Shown: positions 35,480-45,938 of the stretch, piece by piece
Numbering within the stretch: position 1 is the first letter of the stretch
Layout: each line of letters begins with the position of its first letter
From: Melieria omissa
Taxonomy: Eukaryota; Arthropoda; Insecta; Diptera; Ulidiidae
Assembly (NCBI GenBank): GCA_963971225.1
Contig: OZ020269.1
Location: forward strand, 16,501,921 to 16,565,920
Direction of reading: 5' to 3'
DNA length: 64,000 nucleotides
Program-made: the position numbers and the translations under genes
Notes under the pieces: model-generated
Database searches by the model: none
The model's input: only the letters and a program-made list of their open reading frames with translations
Told to the model about the DNA's origin: nothing

Positions 35480-35590
35480 CCAAGTAGCATTTAGTAATTC
35501 ACCAGAGCTACCAGATAGCTTTCTCTTTCGGTAAGTATAAAAGCGGAGGTATCCCCCACATGGTATCACAATGGGTTACTAGGCCTAAGT
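35480..35590 (+). mobile_element. LINE 3' end, continuation after the SINE
   Basis: Contains CCACATGGTATCACAATGGG and GGCCTAAGTGATGCC, the 3' untranslated motif of the LINE families here. Probably the distal half of the plus-strand LINE fragment at 34830-35120. Confidence 0.5.
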
Positions 35591-35879
35591 GATGCCCCAA
35601 ACGTACGTTTAGGATTGCATGGGCCGTTTCAAAAGTAACTAAAAATCAGTCAAAATATAGAAACGCAACATTCTTCTGTGGATGATGTAACCATTCTTAG
35701 ACTAGAACCAATTACACTTACAGGTTCTTTAGAAGAGCGGACGAAACACATCATTCTCTACTGTAATGTTGTATCTCACAACAGGGGACAATACCTGAAC
35801 CAGTACCTAAACGTCTCATCTTTCATTGGGGCAGTGGGTCTTGGAGATCTCCTACTATAGAAAGTAGGGCAGTGGCGCA

Positions 35880-35995
35880 CACAGGATTTCATTCTGGGCG
35901 GTTTTATATGCAACTTTTGGGCCTAATACCAATTTAAACCATATTTCGCACTAGAAATTTTGAACCCCCAAAACACTTCCCTGTGTACGCCACTG
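35880..35995 (+). mobile_element. MITE family 1, copy 3 (best ends)
   Basis: 116 bp. The left end CAGTGGCGCACACAGG and the right end CCTGTGTACGCCACTG are inverted repeats of 16 bp with one mismatch. The body (GCAACTTTTGGGCCTAATAC, AAACCATATTTCGCACTAG, TGAACCCCCAAAACACTTCC) matches the other copies. No coding capacity; no clear 8 bp target duplication (flanks AAGTAGGG and ATGTATTG differ). Confidence 0.88.
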
Positions 35996-35999
35996 ATGT

Positions 36000-36928
36000 A
36001 TTGATTGATCGCATTCATTGATCGCAGAGCACAAGAGGTACTCATATTGTTATATCATCTAATCTAACACGATAATTTTGACGACTACACGACTACCAAC
36101 CACAGTTGTTGCCACAGTCACTGTCACTAATCGTAGAACTATTTCTATTTTGTAGGCAACACAACCAAATCTATTGGCATCACTACTTCAAATCGAAATT
36201 GTAGATTTTTTTTTTAATTTTTTGTTGTTGTTTTTCTTTTTTGTTCCAAGACTAATTTTTTTTATTTTCATGCCGTTCCTCCTACTTTTTTAATTGTTTG
36301 TTTCTGTTAAAATTCACTAGTTTAAAAAATTACTTTTATTAAAAAAAATTATAAATATAAAAAAATTACTTTTATTAAAAAAATTATAAATATTAAAAAA
36401 TTATATAAACTAAAAAAATTATTATTATAAATTTGTGACCCGGAATACAATAAAATATAATTGTGATGCTATTGCTGCTGCTTCCATTGTAAATATGTAT
36501 TTGACAACACGGCAACAGTTGAAGCCGAAGCTATGTAGCAACGATGTGGCACTGTAGTAGCCGTTCTCAATGTGTTTAAGTCATTAGACAAAGACTTTAA
36601 ATGGGTCACCAAATACCTCAATTCCCTGCCTGTTATTCTATCACACATTGTAAAATTAGTGCTGTTTTAATTAGGCAAAATTAATGCAAGAAACAAACAA
36701 ACCAATGCAAAAACAAAAAACAGAAATCCCATTGTACAACTGAAAAAGCAAATTTTGAAGTCTTTTTTTACTATCAATCCTTGGTAAATGTTTGCCAATT
36801 TAGTAAAATGTTCCCACAGGGGTTTTTAGTTTTGTTTAATGAAGTTTTTTCAGGAAATTTTTCTGTTGTGATTGCGCTGACCTATTTCCATCTTTTATAG
36901 TGTCTCTTACGAACTTTCTAGGTTTTCC
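36000..36928. other. AT-rich spacer, no gene recognised
   Basis: Contains runs of ATTACTTTTATTAAAAAAATT-like repeats at 36325-36420. No open frame of note. Confidence 0.55.
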
Positions 36929-36941
36929 TTGTAGATACGTA

Positions 36942-39842
36942 GGTAGGTAGGTTGGTAGGTTAGGCTGGCTGACCCACGGGGGGGTCTCACATAGACCATG
37001 TTGGTCCATAGTGATACCAGAAAGGTTCTGGAGCTTCAGACCTGTATGTAGTTTTTCAAAAACGTTTTGGCAAATCTAAGTAAGTCGCTGCTTTTTTGTT
37101 CCGCGACTCTTTCCAAGGAAGGGAACGACGCGGATCCAAGGCAGCTGACCCGTGATCTGTAGAGAGCAGGGCAGTGACACAGCAAATGCTCCAGGGTACC
37201 CTTGGCACTGTCTTCACCACATCTTGTGCATGCATCACTTGGTACCAAGCCAAGTTTGGCAGCGTGGGACGGTGTGAGACAGTGTCCCGTGAGTATCCCG
37301 GTCAATAGTTTGCAATCATCTCTTCGGAGTGATAGTACAAACTCTGTGTTGTTGATATTATGTTCGCGGAGCATGATTTTTGCTGTCCTGTGAGATGTAG
37401 ATCTCTCCCACATGGACGCCGCTTCACGAATCATATTCTCTTCTATTACCGTCTTGAGCGTGGAGAGGGGTGGATGGATGTCTGGCTCGCTAACCGTAGG
37501 CAGTCGTGCCCCGGCTTTGGCGAGCACATCAGCCTTCTCATTTCCCTCAACTCCTTTGTGACCCGGTACCCAATAGATAGTGACCACTCTGTTGCGACAG
37601 AGTTCGTCCAATTTGGTTTTGCAGTTCCGTACGCATATCGAGTTTGACAATACCCCAGCTGCTGCTTTTATGGCTGCTTGGCTGTCGATATAGATGTTTA
37701 TTCGAGAGTCTGGAGGGGTGCGACCCATTGCTAGTTGCGCCGCTCTTGTGGCAGCGTGTACCTCTGCTTGGAAGATGCTGCAGTAGTCCGGGAGCCGGAA
37801 AGACTGTTGAAGGTCAAGTTCCGGACAGAAAACTGCAGATCCCACTCCCTCTGTCATCTTTGATCCATCCGTGAACAGGTTATAGGATTGACGGCTGGGT
37901 TCGAGCCCCTGTCGCCACCCATCCGGTTCTAGGATCACGTGGGGTTTGAAGTCGAAATTGGCTTGAGGTACGGCGTAGTCTGAGCTTTCGCCTACCCCTG
38001 CGTGTAACCTGCTGTGGCCGTAATGTCGTAGCGTGAGCTGTCCAGTTACCTTAAGTCTAAGCGCCGCCTTTTTAGCGACGCTTTTCGCAGTCAGACCAAT
38101 TGGATAAAATCCCAAGATTTTGTCCAGTGCCGCTGTCGGAGTGGTGCGCATTGCGCCTGTTATACACAGCCCAGCGGCTCTCTGTAAAGTCTCGAGTCTT
38201 TTGGCATAGGTCTTCTTATCCACCGCAGTCCACCATACTATGATCCCGTAGAGCATAATGGGTCTAATCACTGCAGTGTAAATCCAATGTGTGAGACGGG
38301 GGGATAAGCCCCAAGTCTTACCGAGCATTTTCCTGCAAGCGTATAAGGCGTTCAAGGCTTTCCTTTTCCTGTCTTCCACATTCAATTTCCACGACAGTTT
38401 ACTATCCAAGATGACTCCTAGGTACTTAGTAAATGTTTTTGGGGGTGAGTGTGGTGTTGTTCAATTTGGGAGGAAGCCAGGTTGGGATCTTGTACTTTGT
38501 TGTAAAAAGAACTAAGTCCGTCTTGTCTGGGTTTGTTTCCAGTCCCACAGTCTTTGCCCAGTTATTAATCACTTTCAGTGTCCTCTCGAGTACTTGGCTC
38601 ATTGAGTTGAGACACTTGCCTGAGACGACAACGGCTAGGTCATCCGCGTATGCGGTTAGCCTTGGCCCCCCGTCCCTCAACTTTAAAAGGATCTTATTAA
38701 CGACCAGATTCCATAGTATCGGAGAGAGCACACCCTCCTGGGGGGTGCCCCTGTTCGCCTTCCTCGTCATGGTTGTTGCGCCCCACTACGCTACCACTGT
38801 ACGGCAATTCAACAGATTACCAATCCAGTCCCGTATGGGTGGGTGCACCTCAATTGATGCAAGGCCTTCCAACAATGCCTCTGTGGAGACATTGCTGAAA
38901 GCCCCTGATATGTCGAGGAAGGCTCCCAGCGCGTATTCTCCGTAGTGAAAAGCTTTTTCTATCTGAAAAACCACCTGATGAAGTGCTCCGTTGACTTGCC
39001 TTTCATATAGGCGTGTTGGTTCGTTGGTATTAGGCCAGGTGGTACCCTTTCCTTAATAAACGAGTCTAGCAGTCTTTCAAAGGTCTTAAGTATAAACGAG
39101 GTGAGGCTGATGGGCCGATAGTCCTTCGGATACAAATGGCTGCTTTTGCTTGATTTCGGCAAAAATACAACCCTTGATAATCGCCAGTCCATCGGTACAT
39201 AGTTCAGTCTCAGACAGCTCCTGAAAACGTCCTTGAGCCACGGTATCAGAACAGCACTTCCCTTTTGCAGAAGCGCGGGAAAAATGCCGTCCGGACCCGG
39301 GGATTTAAAGGGATCGAAAGAGCCCAAAGCCCATCGAACTCTGGATGTGGTGATTAGGCCCTCACAATTCCCTTGCTCTGTGCCGAGTGCAGTTGAGACC
39401 GAGTCGGGAACCTCTGAACAGCCAGGAAAGTGGGCTTCCATAAGTGCCTCAAGCGTCTCCTTGCCATCCTTGGTCCATTCTCCAGATTCTTTGCGGATGA
39501 GTGATGTAGGAGTGAAGTAGTGTCTTGTACTCTCTCCAACACTCCGCACAGTCGGCAAGTTTGGCCAGTTTGAAAAACTCTCTAAGTTCCCTTCTTTGCC
39601 TACCAATGTCCTTGCTCCACCAGGGCGGATAGGATTTTCGTCCTACCGGCCTTGAGGGCGGGCAGGATTCGTGGTAAGCAAGTAGGATCTTAGACGTTAG
39701 AAGTTTCGCCTTAGCCTCAACGTCCGAGCTGGAGAGAGTCTGAGAGGCATTACTCAGATGAGTCTTTAACCGATTTGCATACAGATCCCAGTCCGTATTC
39801 CGGGGGTTCCTGAAGACCCTTTCTGTACGCAACGGTTTAAAG
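36942..39842 (-). mobile_element. 5'-truncated RNase H LINE, family 1 copy B, with TSD
   Basis: Bounded by a 13 bp direct repeat TTGTAGATACGTA at 36929-36941 and 39843-39855. The element is on the minus strand: it starts within coding sequence at 39842, ends with a CCTA-rich tail (plus 36942-36965), and carries the 3' motif CTGGTATCACTATGGACC. It is 2.9 kb long and includes RT, RNase H and the C-terminal finger. It lacks the endonuclease. The 1.2 kb shared with 22775-23978 is nearly identical. Confidence 0.95.
37036..39832 (-). pseudogene. LINE ORF2: reverse transcriptase, RNase H, zinc finger; frameshifted
   Basis: Segments in coding order: 39832-~39540, pre-RT linker (YPPWWSKDIGRQRRELREFF); ~39600-38959, RT fingers (SPGPDGIFPALLQKG, YRPISLTSFILKTFERLLD, NQHAYMKGKSTEH); 38974-38426, palm (GAFLDISGAFSNV with the first Asp, GTPQEGVLSPILWNL, and the catalytic LTAYADDLAVVVSG) with one stop at 38786-38788; 38409-37036, thumb, RNase H (NLFTDGSKM, IYIDSQAA, GHKGVEGNEKAD) and finger (CTRCGEDSAKGTLEHLLC). 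At least three frame changes and one stop make it inactive, although the catalytic residues themselves survive. The 3' third is an intact 457-codon frame. The RNase H and CCHC finger place it in the I/LOA-like group. Confidence 0.93.
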
Positions 39843-39964
39843 TTGTAGATACGTAAAAAAAAACAAGTTTATTTAAGAAAACTGTTGAATTAGTGGAACA
39901 ACTGTAAAGAAAAGCATTAAAAACAGACTTTATGTCATATTATATGAAATTATCTGAGCAGAGC

Positions 39965-40107
39965 TCACACAAGCGAAGGATTTGGGGGTTCAAACAACCT
40001 TTATATATATTTGTTTTTACCACAAATGTGCAAAGAAAATATTGCCACAGATTTTTGGTTGCATACAGAAACCTCCTTTCCAAAAGGAAATCCTGTGTGC
40101 GTCACTG
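39965..40107 (-). mobile_element. MITE family 1, copy 4 (inverted)
   Basis: The right end AAATCCTGTGTGCGTCACTG is the reverse complement of the family's left end (one difference in the CAGTGGCG core). Interior TTTGGGGGTTCAAA and GTTGCATACAGAAACC match the reverse complement of copy 3. The other end is decayed. It sits about 440 bp upstream of the PARP16 start codon. Confidence 0.7.
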
Positions 40108-40544
40108 CTGCGTCAACTAATATAATATTTCTTAATTATTTATGTGCAATTTTTGTTTTTCATTTATTTTATTTGCTCCTTTCTTTAAACATGTCAAACC
40201 CTTCTCATTGCGTCTTCTCTAAGTTACTTTGTGGCTTCGAACTACCACCGCAAACTGTCTCAAATATTCAACAAAAACCAAATCACTTTACATTTCACTT
40301 ATTTGTCGAATATAGCTGCAAAAAAATGTTTGAAAAGTCAATTAGAAACGATTTGAATTTTTTGCTCGGTGTGTCAATCACAATTTTGTTTTTTTCTCCC
40401 GAATTGTATTTCGTTTCTCCCACCAAAACAGCAGTCAGAGCACAGCAGGCTTTAGCAAAAATTTCAAGTACGCAGTGATAGAGCAAAGAAACTACATCGA
40501 ACATTTTTCGACAATTTTTTTTTTTGTTGCCCATCAAGCAAGCC

Positions 40545-41768
40545 ATGAGCAACACTAACGCGCAGCCGGCACTCATGTCGCAAACGTCATCCGAGGGCGA
40601 TGGGTCGGGCATGGTGCCGTTCGAGTGCTACGGCCGCAATGGCGACTTTCAGATGGCGGCCAACTTCATCGACAAACTGCAGGCGCTACGCTACCTGCTC
40701 GAGGCCGACCTGCTGGCGTGCGACGCCAAGTGGACGCTGTTCGTCGCGGCGGCGCTGAGCTATCGCTACGACACGCAGCTGAAGCCGTTTCCGCCGCGCT
40801 TCGTCTCCGAGCAGACGGGCTTCAACATCGATGCGCTCGTCTCGGTCATCAACGACACGCCCAAGCTGCGCGTCGTGCTGCAGCACATTGTCGAGGAGAA
40901 CTACGAGGAGTTCGATGCCGAGGTGATGGACCTGCTGCACCATGTGCTGGTCGTGCTGCGCGAGCCGACGCTGCGCCTTGTCGACGAGGACGAGTTCGAG
41001 TCGCTGCTGCGCTCCATGGGCCAGAGCGACGATGTGCCGCGACCGACGCACGTCTTCGAGGTCACCAGACCGGTTGCTGTGTCCCAAGAGGCGGTGATTG
41101 CAGAGGAACCGGATGAGCCACAGTCCGATTCGCTGCCGCCACCGCCGCCTCTGTCGTCCTTTGCCGATCAGCCACTAAAGTTGGCCTTCTACGGCAACAA
41201 ACTGGACAGTTTCTTCTCGATGTTGGCGCGCGGTGCCAATCGCCCGCCGCCATCTTCGTACAACGACAACAACAACGCCAATATCAACAGCAACAACAAC
41301 AATAACAACAGCAGCGGCGAACAAACAACGCTGCTGCTGACCACCGACCTGTTGGCCAGTCTGGAGCACAGCCCGAACGGCGCCGGCTGGGGCGCGTCCG
41401 CCTGCGGTTCGATGATTTCGTGCGTGGCGCTGTGCGAATTCGACAACAACCCGGAGTTTGTCAACTGCAAGATGAGCGAATCGGGAGCGCCGGCCGCTGG
41501 CATCGAGGTGCGCAACCGCGATCTGGTGCGCGTGCGTTATCTGCTCTTCTACGGCAGCCGCTTCCCGGACGAGGGGCGCGTGCACGACCGTCACATGTTC
41601 GGCTGGATCGGGCGGCACAAGTACTCGCTGTCGCTGGCCTGCTACATGCTGCTGTTGGCCTCGATTGGTGTGGCCAACAGCGGCAGCGGCCAGTACTGGA
41701 AGCATTTGGTCAGCAAGAAGGCGCTCATGGTTTTGGACTTTTGCAAGCGGATTTTCACCACTGACTGA
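40545..41768 (+). CDS. Parp16: PARP16-like tail-anchored ADP-ribosyltransferase-fold protein
   Basis: Human PARP16 is an ER/nuclear-envelope mono-ADP-ribosyltransferase linked to the unfolded-protein response. This single-exon frame of 407 residues (from ATG in AAGCCATGAG) follows that layout. The N-terminal helical domain (~48-160) includes LLEADLLACDAKWTLFVAAA and LKPFPPRF. A Pro/acidic linker (~175-205) follows. The ART-like region (~211-337) has KLAFYGNKLDSFFSML, TTDLLASLEHSPNGAGW, SCVALCEF and LVRVRYLLFY. A hydrophobic anchor (~360-379) precedes a short polar tail. An Asn-rich insert (~240-257) interrupts the active-site loop. Where the family has His in F-H-G, this has Tyr216; where it has Tyr in T-Y-L-T-S-D, it has Leu264; the third position, Tyr332, is kept. 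The coding GC is far above the flanks. The family call is firm; catalytic activity is doubtful. Confidence 0.93.
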   Translation: MSNTNAQPALMSQTSSEGDGSGMVPFECYGRNGDFQMAANFIDKLQALRYLLEADLLACDAKWTLFVAAALSYRYDTQLKPFPPRFVSEQTGFNIDALVSVINDTPKLRVVLQHIVEENYEEFDAEVMDLLHHVLVVLREPTLRLVDEDEFESLLRSMGQSDDVPRPTHVFEVTRPVAVSQEAVIAEEPDEPQSDSLPPPPPLSSFADQPLKLAFYGNKLDSFFSMLARGANRPPPSSYNDNNNANINSNNNNNNSSGEQTTLLLTTDLLASLEHSPNGAGWGASACGSMISCVALCEFDNNPEFVNCKMSESGAPAAGIEVRNRDLVRVRYLLFYGSRFPDEGRVHDRHMFGWIGRHKYSLSLACYMLLLASIGVANSGSGQYWKHLVSKKALMVLDFCKRIFTTD

Positions 41769-41775
41769 GTTCAGT

Positions 41776-41781
41776 AATAAA
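41776..41781 (+). terminator. Candidate poly(A) signal of the PARP16-like gene
   Basis: AATAAA lies 8 bases after the TGA stop, which would give an unusually short 3' UTR. No GT-rich element directly downstream is decisive, and a later signal may be used. Confidence 0.45.
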
Positions 41782-41789
41782 CACTGTTG

Positions 41790-43195
41790 AGCACATCTAA
41801 ACGAACTGCAGAGAGAAGGAGAAAGGGAGAAAGAGAGCGAAGGAGATGTTTTTGCACAACCACAGCCACAACAACAATAACAACAACAATGAAAGCACTT
41901 CTAGCATCACTGTTGTGGGCTTTGTTGTACTCGTGTCAATATTAATCGAATGTTAGGAAATTTCAAGTTATGTAAACTGACTTTAATAGATCACTGAAAT
42001 TGTTTTTACATCGCTTCGGTTTTCGTATCATTGTTGGCCACGGGGCGCTTGAGCGGCAGCTGGCGGTGATTTTATTACGGCTAAAAGTGTTAGTTGGCAT
42101 AAATGCGGCGCCAGAGCTGGGGGCAGAGCGGGGGAACAGCGGCCGCCTACCTTCACAAACATAAATCAAGCACTTCGTACACTAAGGCCAAAGGTTAATT
42201 CAATTTTCATGGCGCACTTTTCGCTGGTGCGGCAGAAACACACACACACACACACACCAGCAGCAACAACAAGCGTGCAAAAAATGATGATGTAAAAACC
42301 AGCAGACAGCCACAACAACAACAACAACAAGAGTGCGTCTCTTGCAGCCACCCTGAAAGCATGTCAATTATAATTTAGGAATAGTGGGGTTGGGGGTGAG
42401 TGCACGCGCACCGGGCAGTGGACAGCGGCAGCTTGCACCCCGATGCTGCCTGATGCTGACAACTCACACCGCACATCGCACCCTGCAGCATGACACGCTG
42501 AAGTACTGCAGAAACGACGATGAGTTGGTTGCTCGGGGGACGAGTTGGAACGTTGTAAGTGCAGGAGCCGCACTGGATTAGCAGCTGTCATGTGTGAGGT
42601 TGCCGTGTGAGTGTGTGTGTGTGGTGTGCATTATGACCGCGCACCGCTTTTTTCTGGCAGCTTGTGCTCTGCCAAATGTAGCAGAAATGCCAAGAACATA
42701 AAAACCGTTCATAATTTCTAATTTGCAGTCGTATCTGAGATGAAAATTTATATGATCACAAGTCGAAATTGAATGTCTGCGCGCAATGCGACCGCCGGCG
42801 GGGTGAGCCGGTGTAGCTCTGCCTCATTTGTACATACAGAAGTATGTATGTATGTTTGTATGTATAGAATAGGATTCGGCATAGGTGTGGCGACAAAGCC
42901 AAAGGTGGAATATATGTGAATGCAAAATATTATTTTATATATCATAATAAATAATTAAAAAAAACTAATAAAATAATTTCGTAATTTTTTTGTCACTTGT
43001 AGATTTTTATTTGGTTTTGTTAAAGAGGGAGATGTATTTTTTGTTATTTTTTTCCTGCAGAAAATAGTATACAATAATATTATTAATTTCATAATAAAAA
43101 ATAATAATTAATGTAATTCAAAATAATAATAATATTAATAATATAATACAGTAATATTACTTCATTCATGGATTCCATATAAAACATAATTTTGA
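41790..43195. other. Spacer, no gene recognised
   Basis: Contains CAA/ACA and CA runs (41860-41890, 42240-42330) and AT-rich sequence from 42.9 kb on. No coding evidence was found. Confidence 0.5.
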
Positions 43196-43199
43196 AAAA

Positions 43200-44830
43200 A
43201 AACATCAACTCTTGTTTTATGTTTGCTATCCTTTGAGATCTTATTACTTGATTTAAAATCAATAAAAATCTTAATTTTGAAAAAGATCAAATATGTTTTG
43301 ATATTTTTTCAGCCCTCCAGATGATATCACAATCAAAAATGTATCTAAATATCTCCTCCAAACATATTTTCTGTCCCCTCGAACAGAAAATTATACTTAC
43401 GTCATTAGAATCAATGAAAAAGGCTTTAAAAAAAAATAAGAAAAAAAATTATTTGAAAAAAGAATTATTTTGATTTCCTGTTTCCTAGAAACATAATCAC
43501 ATCTGAATTTCTTATTCTTAAGAATTTCTTCTCATTCAGTTTTTTAATTCCTATCATTAAAAAACTTAATTTTAAACTAAAACAAAATATGTTTTTATAT
43601 ATTTTCTGTTCTCTAAAATCAGAATTACAACTTATTTTCATTAGAATCAATTAAAAACTTAATTTGAAAATATAAAAAATATGTTTAGATTTATTTTTTG
43701 ACCTCTAGAATTGGAATTCATAAGTAATCAATTATTAATAATATTCCGATCAATGAAAATTTATTTAATTAAGATATGTTTTAATTTGTTGTCTCCTAAA
43801 ACCAAATATATATAAATAAAAACTTATATTTTAAATCTAAAAAATCTGTTTGGATAAATTATTATTAAAAATTAATACTTAATTCCATTAGAATCAAAGA
43901 AAAATTAATTTAAAAAAATTTATTTTGATTTTTTTGATGTCCTTTAGAATCAGAATTATAACCTAGTTTCATTAGAATCAATAAAAAAACTACACTGAAA
44001 ATATAAAAACATATGTTTGGATACATTTTTAATCCTCACAACCGGAATTAATTCCTAATTCCATTAGAATCAATCAAAAATTAATTTTTTTTTATTTCTT
44101 TTGATATTTTTTGTCTTTTGAAACCAGATTTGCAACACAATTTTAGTAGAATCGATAAAAAAACGTATCTTGAAAATATAAAAAAATCAGTTTGGATAAA
44201 TTTGTTGTCATTAGCACAAGAATTAAGTATTATTCCATTGGTACAATGAAAAATTAATTTAAAAAGATATTTTAAAATATTTTTGGTCTTCTAAAACCAG
44301 ATTTACAACCTAATTTTATTAGAATAAAAAAAACGTATTTTGAAAATTAACAAAAAAAAAGGTTTGGATATTTTTTTTGCCCTCAGAACTGAAATTAATA
44401 CTAAATTTCATTAGAATCAATGAAAAATTACTTAAATACTATATTTTTTTTTATATATTTTTATGTTCTAAGACCACAGTAGTTTAATGATAAACTATAA
44501 CAAAATATCTTTTCATATTCTTCTTCTCTAGACACAGAATTATAACACAGTTTCATTAGAATCAATAAAAAAATTAATTTAAAAATATCAAAAAATCTGT
44601 AGTCCTCTAGGAACTAATACTTAATTTCATTAGAATCAATGAAAAACATTTGTTTTAATTTGAAAATGACAAAAAATCGGTTAAGATATATTTTTTGTCC
44701 TCTAGCAACTAATACTTAATTCCATTAGAATCAACACAAAATTAATTTATTATTATTTTTTTCTGTCCTCTGGAACAACAACTATTATTTAATTACATTA
44801 AAATAATTTTAAAAACATGATTAAAAAAAA
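43200..44830. repeat. AT-rich tandem array with ~90 bp spacing
   Basis: The landmark CATTAGAATCAATGAAAAA (with variants) recurs near 43403, 43640, 43883, 43970, 44063, 44150, 44240, 44320, 44410, 44556, 44632 and 44724. Between the landmarks comes TTGTCCTCTAGAACCAGAA or a variant. Spacing is mostly 75-95 bp in the right half, and larger where units are lost. The two alternating linker types suggest a ~180 bp dimeric unit. No coding potential. Confidence 0.85.
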
Positions 44831-44839
44831 ATAACTCAT

Positions 44840-45930
44840 GTTAAATAGCTTTCAATTTAAGAGTTTCAATGAATCAACTGTTGTCTGTCAGCTGCTGCCA
44901 ACAATTTCCCTTTCGGTTATGCTCTTTCAAGCACACCGATTTGCCTAAGTTTTTACAATTTGTTAATGTTATAGACTTTTGCATAATTTATTGCTACAGC
45001 TTCGGTGAAAATATGTGACTCTGGGGACTACACTTGGCCGCACTTGAACAGGTGATGGCCGCATAGCAGAGCTTCAATTTCGGTTAAGAGTTGGTGCCGC
45101 CAAACACTCGACATCACTTTCCGTTGCACGCATCAGATAGCAGCGGCCTGCAGCGTGTTTATGGCGAGCAAAAGTGCCTCCGAAGCGTAAAAAGTGTAAT
45201 AAAGGCAGCAGTGCTTTTGCCTAAATAGAGCAAAGTTCAGATGTTTAACTGTTGCGCCATGCTTGAAGGACGCGCACATAAATCACCGAGAAAACTTTGT
45301 GCCGGCAAATCGATGTACAATACTGAAATACTGTACACGAGTGTGTTGCAGACTTTCAGTGTGCAATTGTTTTATTTTTTGTGTTTTTTTGGTTGCTTTA
45401 TCACACACTTTAAAAAGGAAACTTTTGACAGTTGCAGAAAAATTGAGCACGGCTGCATTGTGGTTCGGGTGGCTGAAGATTGCCGCCCGAGACTGCAACA
45501 ATTGTCGAGGCGTATCTTAAAAATTCACCTTATGTCTATGTGGCTTATGGAGTGGGAAAGGGTGAAGTATGGAAACATACTTTTACACAGCTTGTCCCAA
45601 GGGTGCAATTACTTTGTGAATCTCTAGGCTAGCAGTAAATAATTGCGACACTTGCAGAAAGTGTGCGTGTGCGTGGTAACTTCTTGTAGAAGGAGTTAAA
45701 TATACACATTTTAGTAACACTTTGCTTTATGGCTGTTTGAAAATGACTTTATATTCCTTTTCTTAAGGTTTGTCTAGTGTGAACAAAAGTTGAACTATCG
45801 GAGATGAATATATAATAATACAAATATGTGGCATTTTGACAAAACAACTTATGTTTCAGTTTTTTAATCATAACGACACAATTTCAAAACGCTTCTTTTG
45901 CTGTAATCGTTTTTTTTACGACATTTAGTT
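44840..45930. other. Spacer, no gene recognised
   Basis: Less AT-rich than the array to its left. The open frame at 45241-45627 has no domain or signal peptide that could be recognised. Nothing supported. Confidence 0.45.
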
Positions 45931-45938
45931 ACAGAGAT

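Noticed and set aside
40524..40544. A seven-codon extension of PARP16 starting at TTG
   Set aside because: In a fly nuclear gene the ATG at 40545 in AAGCCATGAG is the natural start; TTG initiation is not expected.
40625..41764. Additional long open frames overlapping the PARP16-like gene on both strands
   Set aside because: Shadows caused by the high GC content of the real gene; Arg/Ala-rich or Gln/Val-rich without domains.
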